From Streptomyces humicola (GTDB lineage: Bacteria > Actinomycetota > Actinomycetes > Streptomycetales > Streptomycetaceae): a stretch of DNA of 64,000 bases. The stretch is taken from contig NZ_JANFNG010000020.1 in assembly GCF_024436035.1 (NCBI RefSeq), positions 49,056 through 113,055 on the forward strand, read 5' to 3'. The notes beneath the pieces were generated by a model. The model searched no databases. It saw nothing but the letters and a program-made list of their open reading frames with translations, and was not told the DNA's origin. Made by a program: the position numbers and the translations under genes. Positions 16,076 to 24,604 of this stretch are shown here, one piece after another. Within the stretch, counting starts at the first letter, position 1. The number at the start of each line of letters is the position of its first letter.

Positions 16076-16849
16076 TCAGTCCGACCGGACGGCCAGCTTT
16101 TCCAACGCATCGAGCAGGTACGGCAGTTCGGGGCCGCGACCGACGGGCAGCACCTCGCCCGGCTCGTCGTCCAGCAGCACGAACGCGATGTCGTCGGTGC
16201 GGGCCACCATGCTCCACCCGGGCCCGTCCGCGCGCAGTGCCCGGGCCCCGCCCTCCGCGTAGGAGGAGCGCACGCGGCCCACGGGCGGCGGGTTGTCGGC
16301 GTACGCCCGTGCCTCGGCAAGCGCCCGGCGCACCCCCTCGTGGCGCGCCGCCCCGGGCGCGGCGAAGTCCTTGGTGTCGTCCACCTGTTCACGCCACATC
16401 CGCCACTGCAACGCGATCTCGTCGGCGCCGAGGCGTCGTTGCGCCGGACCCCAGGTGCCGGTGTCGGGCGGGGCGAGGGGAGGGCCGCCGCCGTCCTCCT
16501 CCGGCGGATCGTGCGGCTCGGCGAGGCCGGGGGCGGAGACGGCCAGGTCGAGGGGCCAGCCGGGCAGCGATGCGACGATGTCGCGCTCGTCGGGCGAGAG
16601 GTCGTACGGCAGGCCGCAGTCCCATGTCGCGATGGCGACGGCGACGAGCGCGGTGTCGGCCGTGGCCACCGTCCAGCGTGCGCCGCGGCCGTCCTGGCCC
16701 AGGACGAGCCCGTATCCCTCGGGCAGTGGTTCGAGCCCCAGGGCGGCGCAGGCCGCCGGGTAGTCGTCGCCAAGCGTGCTCGGGAAACGCGCGGGGGTCA
16801 GCATGACTGCGGTGAGCACATACAGCGCGTCATCGTCCGTGGTGGACAC
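16076..16849 (-). CDS. Conserved hypothetical protein
   Basis: A 257-residue soluble, acidic protein with no domain I recognise. GTG at 16849 follows AGAGGAG and gives VSTTDDDALYVLTAVML. It has an N-terminal hydrophobic-core section (GLVLGQDGRGARWTVATADTA), a Pro/Gly-rich linker and a C-terminal part ending in RGPELPYLLDALEKLAVRSD, reminiscent of small streptomycete proteins of unknown role. Same strand as the RNase gene downstream but separated by 168 bp. It does not look like barstar. Confidence 0.6.
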   Translation of the reverse strand: MSTTDDDALYVLTAVMLTPARFPSTLGDDYPAACAALGLEPLPEGYGLVLGQDGRGARWTVATADTALVAVAIATWDCGLPYDLSPDERDIVASLPGWPLDLAVSAPGLAEPHDPPEEDGGGPPLAPPDTGTWGPAQRRLGADEIALQWRMWREQVDDTKDFAAPGAARHEGVRRALAEARAYADNPPPVGRVRSSYAEGGARALRADGPGWSMVARTDDIAFVLLDDEPGEVLPVGRGPELPYLLDALEKLAVRSD

Positions 16850-16953
16850 GCGACTCCTCTTCTTCTCATTCGTGGGTGCGCGCACCTTAACCAGCAGGTA
16901 GCTGCGGCGTCGAGACCGAGGAGTGAAGAGGGGGAGTGAAGAGTTCGGCGAGG

Positions 16954-17574
16954 TCAGCCGGGCCTTCTGACGGCGAGGGCCAGATAACGGTCGGCGGTGT
17001 CGACGTACTCGGCCAGCTCCCACCCGGAATCGGCAAGCATCGGGCGCAGATTGGGCTCCGCGCGGACGTCGTCCGGCTGCAGGGTGTTCCCGTGGCGGGC
17101 GGCGAGCGTGGCACGGCCGATGGGGTGGAAGAGGGCGAGACGTGCGCCGGGGCGGGCGACGCGAGCGAACTCGCGCAGGGCGGCCGCGGCATCGGGCAAG
17201 TGGTGGACAAGCCCTGCGGCGAAGATCGCGTCGAGGGACGCAGAACGGACCGGCAGCCGGGCGGCGTCCGTCTCGACCAACTGAGCGTCCCGGTCACGCC
17301 CGGCCCGCACGGCGGCACGCAGCATCTCCGGGGTCAGGTCGGCTCCGATGACGACCCCGGTGGGGCCGACCGCCGCTCGGAGCGCGGGCAGCGCCCTGCC
17401 CGTACCGCACCCCGCGTCGAGCACCGTCTGCCCGGTGCTCAGGCTCATCGCGGCGACGGCGGCCTCGTAGGCGGGCGTGTCGTCGGGGTAGCGCGAATCC
17501 CAGGCGTCCGCCTTCGCGGCGAAGAACTCCCGGACACCGCGGTGATCGCTGCCCATCGGGTTCATGGGGCTCAT
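16954..17574 (-). CDS. Class I SAM-dependent methyltransferase
   Basis: About 206 residues with the SAM motif VLDAGCGTGRALPAL, post-I acidic residue in VIGADLTPEML, and motif FAAGLVHHLPD, like UbiE/Methyltransf_11 proteins. Substrate unknown. The start lies in a run of 9-bp repeats that supply many ATGs: 17574, 17565 and 17556 are in frame and none has a clear ribosome binding site. A 12-codon upstream frame ends in an ATGA overlap with the ATG at 17574. Confidence 0.82.
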   Translation of the reverse strand: MSPMNPMGSDHRGVREFFAAKADAWDSRYPDDTPAYEAAVAAMSLSTGQTVLDAGCGTGRALPALRAAVGPTGVVIGADLTPEMLRAAVRAGRDRDAQLVETDAARLPVRSASLDAIFAAGLVHHLPDAAAALREFARVARPGARLALFHPIGRATLAARHGNTLQPDDVRAEPNLRPMLADSGWELAEYVDTADRYLALAVRRPG

Positions 17575-17579
17575 CGGCT

Positions 17580-17615
17580 CATGGAGGTCATGGGGTTCAT
17601 GGGGTTCATGGGGGT
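17580..17615. repeat. 9-bp tandem repeats at the methyltransferase start
   Basis: Four contiguous units of the form CATGGGGTT (17580-17588, 17589-17597, 17598-17606, 17607-17615; the outer two vary), with related degenerate copies to about 17554. On the minus strand each unit supplies an ATG, encoding Met-Asn-Pro steps. Confidence 0.85.
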
Positions 17616-17652
17616 CAGTCTGCCCTGATTCGACGGCAGGCATGATGGGGAG

Positions 17653-17991
17653 ATGGTCACACTGCGTTCTATCGTCCTGTTCGTCCTTGCCGCGCTGTTC
17701 GAGATCGGCGGGGCATGGTTGGTGTGGCAGTGCGTGAGGGAGCACCGCGGCTGGGTATGGGCCGGGACCGGAGTGATCGCGCTGGGCCTCTACGGGTTCA
17801 TCGCCACGTTCCAGCCCGATGCGCACTTCGGGCGGATCCTCGCCGCGTACGGCGGGGTCTTCGTGGCCGGCTCGCTGCTGTGGGGAGTGGTGGCCGACGG
17901 ATACCGTCCCGATCGCTTCGACATCATCGGTGCGGTGATCTGCCTGGTGGGTGTCGCGGTCATCATGTATGCGCCGCGCGGCGCCGGTTGA
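17653..17991 (+). CDS. YnfA/UPF0060 family small membrane protein
   Basis: A 112-residue protein with four predicted transmembrane segments and the family blocks [12 protein letters not shown] and [23 protein letters not shown]0060 proteins resemble small multidrug-resistance transporters, but function is not established. GGGGAG precedes the ATG. Divergent from the methyltransferase, sharing the repeat-bearing intergenic region. Confidence 0.92.
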   Translation: MVTLRSIVLFVLAALFEIGGAWLVWQCVREHRGWVWAGTGVIALGLYGFIATFQPDAHFGRILAAYGGVFVAGSLLWGVVADGYRPDRFDIIGAVICLVGVAVIMYAPRGAG

Positions 17992-18054
17992 CGGGCGGGA
18001 ACGAACGCCTGGGGTCTTCCGTTCTGCTCGGCGAGGCCTAGGCTCAAAGCCGAT

Positions 18055-18098
18055 CGAACGCCCATTGAACGCCCATTGAATGCCGGTCGAACGACGCG
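18055..18098. promoter_or_regulatory. Four 11-bp direct repeats upstream of the roadblock gene
   Basis: Units CGAACGCCCAT, TGAACGCCCAT, TGAATGCCGGT and CGAACGACGCG follow each other exactly. On the minus strand the cores read GTTCG/ATTCA/GTTCA/GTTCG with 11-bp periodicity, the architecture of PhoP (PHO box) or SARP/AfsR sites. A possible -10 (TAGGCT, 18039-18044) lies just upstream, which would put the repeats over the start of the transcript. Confidence 0.6.
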
Positions 18099-18116
18099 GA
18101 CAGACGGGGGATCCCG

Positions 18117-18596
18117 GTGAGCAGTCGCACAGTTTCGCACGCATCCGGCGCCTCGGAAGACGATGCCGGGCTCGGCTGGTTGCTGGACGACTTGACTGAC
18201 CGGGTCCAGCAGGTCATGCACGCCTTGGTGCTGTCGAACGACGGCCTGGTGACTGGAGCCAGCCGCGATTTGTCACAGGCCGACGCCGAGCATCTGGCGG
18301 CCGTCTCGTCCGGGTTCCACAGCCTCGCCAAGGGGGCCGGCCAGTACTTCTCCGTGGGTGGCGCGCGGCAGACGATGATCGAATTCGACGAAGGGTTTCT
18401 CTTCGTGACCACGGCGGGCGACGGCAGCTGCCTGGCCGTGCTGACGGGGACGGGCGCCGACGTCGGGCAGGTCGCGTACGAGATGACGCTCCTCGTCCAC
18501 CGCGTGGGCGAACACCTCGGCGTGCCGGCGCGGGAGGGCGACCGCACCGTGGTGCTGCCGGAGGTCCGCGAGAGCGAGCAGCTGCACCGGCCGTAG
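18117..18596 (+). CDS. Roadblock/LC7 domain protein
   Basis: A 159-residue protein with the Roadblock/LC7 fold: LGWLLDDLTDRV, then HALVLSNDGLVTGASRDL, QTMIEFDEGFLFVTTAGDGSCLAVLT and a C-terminal helix. In streptomycetes these are usually the B component of conservons (kinase, roadblock, DUF742, small GTPase) that modulate a Ras-like GTPase. None of those partners is adjacent, so this is an orphan copy. GTG at 18117 follows a GGGGG run. Confidence 0.88.
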   Translation: MSSRTVSHASGASEDDAGLGWLLDDLTDRVQQVMHALVLSNDGLVTGASRDLSQADAEHLAAVSSGFHSLAKGAGQYFSVGGARQTMIEFDEGFLFVTTAGDGSCLAVLTGTGADVGQVAYEMTLLVHRVGEHLGVPAREGDRTVVLPEVRESEQLHRP

Positions 18597-18610
18597 CGTC
18601 CGGCATCGGC

Positions 18611-18675
18611 GCCTTGCTCGCGCGCCTTGCTCGCGCGCCTTGCTCGCGCGCCTTGCTCGTGCGCCTTGCTTGCGC
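18611..18675. repeat. 13-bp tandem repeats
   Basis: Five contiguous units of GCCTTGCTCGCGC (the last two differ by one base each), starting 15 bp after the roadblock stop codon. No hairpin with long arms is evident and no coding function is apparent. Confidence 0.9.
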
Positions 18676-18723
18676 GCGTTGCGCCGGACTCCGGCTGGTC
18701 CCGGTGAGTGACCGCGGCAGGAG

Positions 18724-18732
18724 TTATCCACA
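18724..18732 (+). other. Perfect DnaA-box-like nonamer
   Basis: TTATCCACA matches the strict DnaA-box consensus. It is single and lies 76 bp upstream of the DUF6397-like gene. It may be a chance match or an isolated DnaA site. Confidence 0.5.
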
Positions 18733-18807
18733 GGCCGCCCGCGATGTCGGAGGGCGGGGCTACCGTGATTACTGACAGTGATGGATCGGTGTCGGGGGAG
18801 GCACACG

Positions 18808-19662
18808 ATGAGCACGCAGGTGATCGACGCGCCGAAGGGGCCGGGGGCGCGTGATGCGGTGGTGGGGCCGGACGAAGCCGCGGGGGAACTCTGCCTGGAA
18901 CGGCGGGACATGGAGCTTGCGATGCAGCTCGGTGAGGTCCGTACGGCTGCTCGTCAGGGCGGACGGCGAATGGTGCCGCGGTCGCAGATCGCACGGCTGC
19001 GAGCGGAGGAGGGGTTTCCGTCGGCGTTGCGCGGGCGGCTGCGGCTGGTCGGCACCGTCAGCGGTGCGGAGCTGCTCGGGATCAGCAGCGTGCGCTTCAC
19101 CAAGCTTGCGAAATGCGGGTGTTTCACCCCTGTGCGATGGTATGCCAACCGTTATCGGTCGGTGGTGTGGCTCTATCTGGCAAGCGAGGTGCGGTCGTTC
19201 GGTGAGACGCACACGGCGTGGCTGAGCGGGCGGTTGCCGCCGCGGTTGCTGGCTGCGCTCGCCGATGGCGAGGATCTGCGGGCGCGCGGCTGGCGTTCGC
19301 GCAGTACGGCCTGGGCGGCCGCGCAGGCCGCCGACGGTTGGCAGGAGGCCTCGGTGTGGGCCGCGCTCCTCGGCGAGGAGGCTCTGGCGCAGGTCGTGCC
19401 CGATGAGCGCGAAAGGGCTCGACTGCGGCAGTTGCGCCCGGAACTCCTGCCGGGCCGTGCAGGGCCGCCTTTCCTCCGGGAGGTGGCGGATGCCCTGCTG
19501 CTCGCCGACGGCCGCGAGGAGAGGGAGTTCGCCAGATTGTCGCTGGGGTTCGCGCTGGACAGGGCCCGGCCGGGCACGGTGCGCACAGAACACGGCGTGG
19601 CCCTGTTGCCGAACGGTGACAAACCTCGGGCAACGGTGCCGGTGACTGTGGGGTCTGTGTAA
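18808..19662 (+). CDS. DUF6397-like conserved protein with HTH-like core
   Basis: A 284-residue protein I associate tentatively with DUF6397. The N-terminal half carries an excisionase/MerR-like pattern (RRMVPRSQIARLRAEEG, then SGAELLGISSVRFTKLAKCG), suggesting DNA binding. The middle (SVVWLYLASEVRSFGETHTAWLSG) is helical and the tail is proline-poor and charged. GGGGGAGG precedes the ATG at 18808. Monocistronic as far as can be seen; the upstream region carries a DnaA-box-like nonamer. Function unknown. Confidence 0.6.
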   Translation: MSTQVIDAPKGPGARDAVVGPDEAAGELCLERRDMELAMQLGEVRTAARQGGRRMVPRSQIARLRAEEGFPSALRGRLRLVGTVSGAELLGISSVRFTKLAKCGCFTPVRWYANRYRSVVWLYLASEVRSFGETHTAWLSGRLPPRLLAALADGEDLRARGWRSRSTAWAAAQAADGWQEASVWAALLGEEALAQVVPDERERARLRQLRPELLPGRAGPPFLREVADALLLADGREEREFARLSLGFALDRARPGTVRTEHGVALLPNGDKPRATVPVTVGSV

Positions 19663-19786
19663 ATGAACGGGCCACGACAATGCAGCGCAGTGTGCATCGG
19701 GCGGTGGAGCGTGACCGGCTCCGTCCGCCGGCCCGGCCGGTCTGTCGGCGCGGTCGACTCAGTCGACGCAACCAAAGGGGAAACGG

Positions 19787-20197
19787 ATGATCAACCTGAA
19801 CCGTCGCGTTGTGCGAGCTGCCGTCATAGCGACGGTGAGCGCTTCGGCTGTCGGTCTTGCCACCACCGCCGCTTCGGCGAAGTCCGACATCTACTTCGTG
19901 GCGGCCCCGCACAACGTGCACCTCGGCGGGGAGATCCGCCTGACGGGCAACGGCGACGACGACAACTTCACGTTCAACAGGTTCTGCATACAGCAGCGTC
20001 AGGGGCGTGGCGGCTGGCAGACCCTGCGGTGCTCGCACGGCCAGTACAACGGTGGCGGCGGGCTCAACATGTGGATACGGGCGGGGCGCCGGGGCCTGGT
20101 GCAGTTCCGCGGAGCGCTCGTCGAAGGTACCTCGCCGACGGACAAGCACCCCAAGACCCATCTCACCTCGCGGGTCTTCGAGGTCGACGTCAACTGA
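19787..20197 (+). CDS. Small secreted protein of unknown function
   Basis: A 136-residue precursor with a clear signal peptide (hydrophobic core about residues 11-28, cleavage after ATTAASA). The mature part of about 105 residues is beta-rich and glycine-rich (HLGGEIRLTGNGDDDN) with two cysteines, CIQQ and CSHG, that could form a disulfide. AAAGGGGAAACGG precedes the ATG. No homologous enzyme motif is recognised. Convergent with tesB, 18 bp apart. Confidence 0.75.
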   Translation: MINLNRRVVRAAVIATVSASAVGLATTAASAKSDIYFVAAPHNVHLGGEIRLTGNGDDDNFTFNRFCIQQRQGRGGWQTLRCSHGQYNGGGGLNMWIRAGRRGLVQFRGALVEGTSPTDKHPKTHLTSRVFEVDVN

Positions 20198-20215
20198 TCG
20201 CCTGTCAGCTCAGGT

Positions 20216-21082
20216 TCAGCCTCCGGTCTTCCTGAACAGGCCCTCCTGCATGACGGAGACGAGCAGTCTGCCGTCCCGGCTGAAGATCTGTCCGCGTGCC
20301 AACCCCCTCGCACCGGTCGCGATCGGCGATTCCTGCTGGTAGAGGAACCACTGGTCGGCGCGGAACGGCCGGTGGAACCACATTGCGTGATCCAGCGACG
20401 CCATGTCGAATCCGCGCGGCCCCCACAGTGGCTCGACCGGCACCCGTACGGCGTCGAGCAGCATCATGTCGCTGGCGTAGGTCAGGGCGCAGGTGTGGAC
20501 CAGCGGGTCGTCGCCGAGGGGGCCGACCGCTCGCATCCACACGGCACTGCGCGGCTCGGCGCCCTCGATCTCCTGCGGGGTCCAGCGCAGCCGCTCCACA
20601 TACCTGATGTCGAACGGCTGCCGCCGGGCCATCCGCTCCAGCGACTCCGGCAGCGTGCCGAGATGGCCGCGGATCTCGTCGGCGAGCCTGGGCAGTTCAT
20701 CGGGGGCCGGCACCTCGGGCATCGGCATCTGGTGCTCGAAGCCCGACTCGGGAAGGTGGAAGGAGGCGGTCAGGTTGAAAATCGTCCGGCCCTGCTGCAC
20801 CGCGACCACCCGGCGGGTGGTGAAGGTCCTGCCGTCGCGCACCCGCTCGACCTGGTACACGATCGGCACGCCCGGGCGCCCCGGGCGCAGGAAGTACGCG
20901 TGCAGGGAGTGCACCGGCCGCTGCCCGTCCGTGCTGCGCCCGGCCGCGACCAGCGCCTGGCCCGCGACCTGCCCGCCGAAGACGCGCTGCAGGCGCTCGT
21001 CAGGGCTGTGGCCGCGGAAGATGTTCTCCTCGATCCGTTCCAGATCGAGCAGATCCACCAGCCGCTCGGCAGGATTGGTCAT
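20216..21082 (-). CDS. tesB: Acyl-CoA thioesterase II
   Basis: A 288-residue double-hotdog thioesterase hydrolysing acyl-CoA to free acid and CoA. The N-terminal hotdog has FGGQVAGQAL and SLHAYFLRPG; the C-terminal one has LDHAMWFHRPF and ARGQIFSRDG. Compared with E. coli TesB, the catalytic Asp is Asp205 (YASD) and Gln is Gln279 (VMQEG); the position of the catalytic Thr is Ser229, a conservative change. The ATG at 21082 sits 55 bp after the helicase stop on the same strand. Confidence 0.92.
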   Translation of the reverse strand: MTNPAERLVDLLDLERIEENIFRGHSPDERLQRVFGGQVAGQALVAAGRSTDGQRPVHSLHAYFLRPGRPGVPIVYQVERVRDGRTFTTRRVVAVQQGRTIFNLTASFHLPESGFEHQMPMPEVPAPDELPRLADEIRGHLGTLPESLERMARRQPFDIRYVERLRWTPQEIEGAEPRSAVWMRAVGPLGDDPLVHTCALTYASDMMLLDAVRVPVEPLWGPRGFDMASLDHAMWFHRPFRADQWFLYQQESPIATGARGLARGQIFSRDGRLLVSVMQEGLFRKTGG

Positions 21083-21137
21083 CGGGGCTCCCTCGTGTCG
21101 TGCTCGGGCGGTGCTCAGGAAAGGCGATCGGGGGCGG

Positions 21138-23660
21138 TCAGATCTGGCCGACGCCCGTGACACGGACCACCGCTCGGCCCTCCTCGTCGGACGCGGCCAG
21201 GTCGACCTCGGCCGAGATGCCCCAGTCGTGGTCGCCCTCCGGGTCGGCGAAGACCTGGCGGACCTTCCACAGACCGTGCTGCGGCTGCTCTTCGATCTGC
21301 AGCAGCTTGGGGCCGCGTGCGTCGGGGCCCGTGCCCAGGTCGTCGTATTCGTCCCAGTACGCCTCCATGGCATCCGCCCATGCGTCGGCGTCCCAGCCCG
21401 TCTCCGCGTCGAGCTCGGCCAGCTCGTCGTACTTCTCCAGCGCGGCGAGCTCCACCCGGCGGAACATCGCGTTGCGCACCAGCACCCGGAACGCCCGGGC
21501 ATTGGTGGTGACCGGCTTGACCTGGTCCGCGCGGTCGGCGGCCTCGTCGGCCGTCTCCTCCTGCGGATTCGCCAGCTGCTCCCACTCGTCCAGCAGGCTG
21601 GAGTCGACCTGGCGGACCATCTCGCCCAGCCAGGCGATCAGATCCTGGAGGTCTTCGGACTTGAGGTCCCCCGGAACGGTGTGCTCCAGCGCCTTGTACG
21701 CGCTCGCCAGGTACCGCAGCACGATGCCCTCGGCGCGGGCGAGTTCGTAGAACGAGGTGAACTCGGTGAAGGCCATGGCGCGCTCGAACATGTCACGCAC
21801 CACGGACTTGGGAGACAGCGGATGGTCGCCGACCCAGGGGTGGCTCTTGCGGTAGACACCGTAGGCGTGGGAGAGCAGCTCCTCGAGCGGCTTGGGGTAG
21901 GTGACGTCCTGGAGCTGTTCCATCCGCTCCTCGTACTCGATGCCGTCGGCCTTCATCCGGGCCACGGCTTCACCCCGGGCCTTGTTCTGCTGCGAGGCGA
22001 GGATCTGCCGCGGGTCGTCGAGCGTCGACTCCACCACCGAGAGCATGTCGAGCGCGTACGACGGCGACTCCGGGTCGAGGAGCTCGAACGCGGCGAGCGC
22101 GAAGGTGGACAGCGGCTGATTGAGCGCGAAGTCCGACTGGAGATCCACCGTCAGCCGCACGATGCGGCCCTCGGCATCCGGCTCCTCCAACCGCTCCACG
22201 ACGCCTCCCGCCAGCAGCGACCGGAAGATCGCGATCGCCCGGCGGATGTGCTTCAGCTGGGCGCCGCGCGGCTCGTGGTTGTCCTCGAGCAACTGCCGCA
22301 TCCCGTCGAAGGCGTTGCCGGGCCTGGCGATCACGGAGAGCAGCATGGCGTGCGTGACGCGGAAGCGGGAGGTGAGCGGCTCGGGGTCGGAGGCGATCAG
22401 CTTCTCGTACGTCTGCTGGGACCAGTTGACGAAGCCCTCGGGCGCCTTCTTGCGCACCACCTTGCGGCGCTTCTTGGGATCGTCCCCGGCCTTCGCCAGA
22501 GCCTTCTCGTTCTCGATCACATGCTCCGGGGCCTGGGCGACCACAAGCCCCGCGGTGTCGAAACCGGCCCGGCCGGCCCGCCCGGCGATCTGATGGAACT
22601 CCCGTGCCCGCAGCACCCGCACTCGCGAGCCGTCGTACTTGGTCAGCGCGGTGAACAGCACCGTGCGAATGGGGACATTGACGCCGACGCCGAGAGTGTC
22701 CGTGCCGCAGATCACCTTCAACAGGCCGGCCTGCGCGAGTCGCTCCACCAGTCGCCGGTACTTCGGCAGCATCCCCGCGTGGTGAACGCCGATGCCGTGC
22801 CGTACGAAGCGCGACAGATTCCGGCCGAACTTCGTGGTGAAACGGAAGTTGCCGATCAGCTCGGCGATCGCGTCCTTCTCGGCGCGTGTGCACATGTTGA
22901 TGCTCATCAGCGCCTGGGCACGCTCGACCGCGGCAGCCTGGGTGAAGTGCACGATGTAGACCGGGGCTTGGTGCGTCTCCAGCAGCTCGGTGAGCGTCTC
23001 GGTCAACGGTGTCGTGCGGTATTCGTAGCTGAGCGGTACGGGGCGGGTCCCCGAGCGCACCACGGCCGTGGGACGGCCGGTACGCCGCGTCAGGTCCTCC
23101 TCGAACCGCGACATGTCCCCGAGCGTCGCCGACATCAGCACGAACTGGGCCTGCGGCAGTTCGAGGAGCGGGATCTGCCAGGCCCAGCCGCGGTCCGTCT
23201 CCGCATAGAAATGGAACTCGTCCATCACGACCTGGCCGACGTCGGCGTCCTTGCCGTCCCGCAGCGCGATGGACGCGAGGACCTCCGCTGTGCAGCAGAT
23301 CACAGGCGCGTCGGGATTGACCGAGGCATCGCCGGTGAGCATGCCGACGTTCTCGGTGCCGAAGACCTTGCACAGGTCGAAGAACTTCTCCGACACCAGC
23401 GCCTTGATCGGCGCGGTGTAGAAGGTGACCTGGTCATTGGCGAGCGCCGCGAAGTGCGCACCGGCCGCCACCAGGCTCTTGCCGGAGCCGGTCGGAGTCG
23501 AAAGGATCACGTTCGCCCCGGAGACCACCTCGATCAGCGCCTCTTCCTGGGCGGGGTAGAGCGAGATCCCCCGCTCCTGCGCCCAGGCCGAGAACGTCTC
23601 GAAGAGGGCGTCGGGATCGGGGGTCGCGGGGATCTGATCGGTGAGGGTCACGCCCTCCAT
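21138..23660 (-). CDS. Ski2-like DEAD/DEAH-box RNA helicase with DUF3516-type C-terminus
   Basis: An 840-residue superfamily 2 helicase. Motif I is TPTGSGKS (55-62), motif II is DEFH (147-150) rather than DEAD or DEVH, motif III SAT (177-179), and motif VI QIAGRAGRAG lies around residue 365. The long C-terminal half matches the actinobacterial DUF3516 helicases, with a winged-helix/helical bundle and the acidic end WADAMEAYWDEYDD. It probably unwinds structured RNA in turnover or ribosome assembly. Large antisense frames cover this region and should be ignored. Confidence 0.92.
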   Translation of the reverse strand: MEGVTLTDQIPATPDPDALFETFSAWAQERGISLYPAQEEALIEVVSGANVILSTPTGSGKSLVAAGAHFAALANDQVTFYTAPIKALVSEKFFDLCKVFGTENVGMLTGDASVNPDAPVICCTAEVLASIALRDGKDADVGQVVMDEFHFYAETDRGWAWQIPLLELPQAQFVLMSATLGDMSRFEEDLTRRTGRPTAVVRSGTRPVPLSYEYRTTPLTETLTELLETHQAPVYIVHFTQAAAVERAQALMSINMCTRAEKDAIAELIGNFRFTTKFGRNLSRFVRHGIGVHHAGMLPKYRRLVERLAQAGLLKVICGTDTLGVGVNVPIRTVLFTALTKYDGSRVRVLRAREFHQIAGRAGRAGFDTAGLVVAQAPEHVIENEKALAKAGDDPKKRRKVVRKKAPEGFVNWSQQTYEKLIASDPEPLTSRFRVTHAMLLSVIARPGNAFDGMRQLLEDNHEPRGAQLKHIRRAIAIFRSLLAGGVVERLEEPDAEGRIVRLTVDLQSDFALNQPLSTFALAAFELLDPESPSYALDMLSVVESTLDDPRQILASQQNKARGEAVARMKADGIEYEERMEQLQDVTYPKPLEELLSHAYGVYRKSHPWVGDHPLSPKSVVRDMFERAMAFTEFTSFYELARAEGIVLRYLASAYKALEHTVPGDLKSEDLQDLIAWLGEMVRQVDSSLLDEWEQLANPQEETADEAADRADQVKPVTTNARAFRVLVRNAMFRRVELAALEKYDELAELDAETGWDADAWADAMEAYWDEYDDLGTGPDARGPKLLQIEEQPQHGLWKVRQVFADPEGDHDWGISAEVDLAASDEEGRAVVRVTGVGQI

Positions 23661-23784
23661 CTTGCCTGGCTCCCCGGGCGAAAGCGGAACCGCCCGTACG
23701 CGCGAAGATCAACCGGCGCTAGGCTGTGCCGTCACCATCGCGTCAACTCCCGCTGTACGGCGGGCCGAAGGGGGGAGCCAGGCC

Positions 23785-24579
23785 ATGATGGGTCCGGCGC
23801 ACTCACTGTCCGGAGCAGCGGCCTGGCTGGGAGTGGGGGCGGCGGCCGCGTACTTCCACCACCCCATGCCGTGGCCGACCCTCGTCGTCGGAGCGCTGCT
23901 GTGTGCCGGGGCCGCGCTCGGCCCGGACCTCGACCACAAGCCGGCGACCATCTCGCGTGCCTTCGGACCCTTGTCGCGCGGGCTCTGCGAGATCGTCGAG
24001 AAGCTCTCCCTCGGCGTCTACCACCTGACCCGGGGCAAGGGCGACCCGCACCGCAACGGCGGTCACCGCACCCTGACCCACACCTGGCCGTGGGCTGCGA
24101 TGTGCGGTGCCGGGGCCTCCGCGATAGCCGTGTACGGCGGACGGTGGGGTGTGCTCGGGGTGCTGTTCGTGCACATCGTGCTGGCGATCGACGGGCTGCT
24201 GTGGTGGGAGGTCAGGGGGCACCACCACCTGCTGGTGTGGATGCTCGGTGCGGCGGGTGCCTGGTTCCTCGCCGGCGTGCTGGCCGATCCGGGCATGGGC
24301 CAGAGCTGGTTGTTCACCCAGCCCGGACAGCACTACCTGTGGATCGGCGTGCCCATCGCTCTCGGTTCGCTCGTGCACTGCATCGGGGACGCGCTCACCG
24401 TCTCCGGATGCCCGGTGCTGTGGCCCATACCGATCGGCCGAAAGCGCTGGTACCCGGTCGGCACCCCGCATTTCATGCGCTTCCACGCGGGCAGCTGGGT
24501 GGAGGTCAGGCTGCTCATGCCGCTCTTCGTGGGCCTCGGCGGGGTCGGCTTCGCGGCGGCGCTGGGCCTGCTCGGGTAA
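23785..24579 (+). CDS. Membrane-bound metal-dependent hydrolase, DUF457/YdjM-like
   Basis: A 264-residue multi-pass protein. The metal-ligand pattern of the family is visible: HSLSG near the N-terminus, GPDLDH at about residue 48, HRTLTH near residue 95 and LGSLVHCIGDALT later. These proteins are predicted membrane hydrolases of unknown substrate. GGGGGGAG lies 7 nt before the ATG at 23785 (a second ATG follows at once). Divergent from the helicase. Confidence 0.85.
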   Translation: MMGPAHSLSGAAAWLGVGAAAAYFHHPMPWPTLVVGALLCAGAALGPDLDHKPATISRAFGPLSRGLCEIVEKLSLGVYHLTRGKGDPHRNGGHRTLTHTWPWAAMCGAGASAIAVYGGRWGVLGVLFVHIVLAIDGLLWWEVRGHHHLLVWMLGAAGAWFLAGVLADPGMGQSWLFTQPGQHYLWIGVPIALGSLVHCIGDALTVSGCPVLWPIPIGRKRWYPVGTPHFMRFHAGSWVEVRLLMPLFVGLGGVGFAAALGLLG

Positions 24580-24604
24580 CGGACGGACCCGGGAGCCCGC
24601 CCGC

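Noticed and set aside
15479..16849. RNase toxin plus neighbouring immunity protein
   Set aside because: The adjacent 257-residue protein is far larger than barstar, is 168 bp away and has no barstar features.
18724..18732. Replication origin
   Set aside because: Only one DnaA box, no dnaA, dnaN or AT-rich region, so oriC is not supported.
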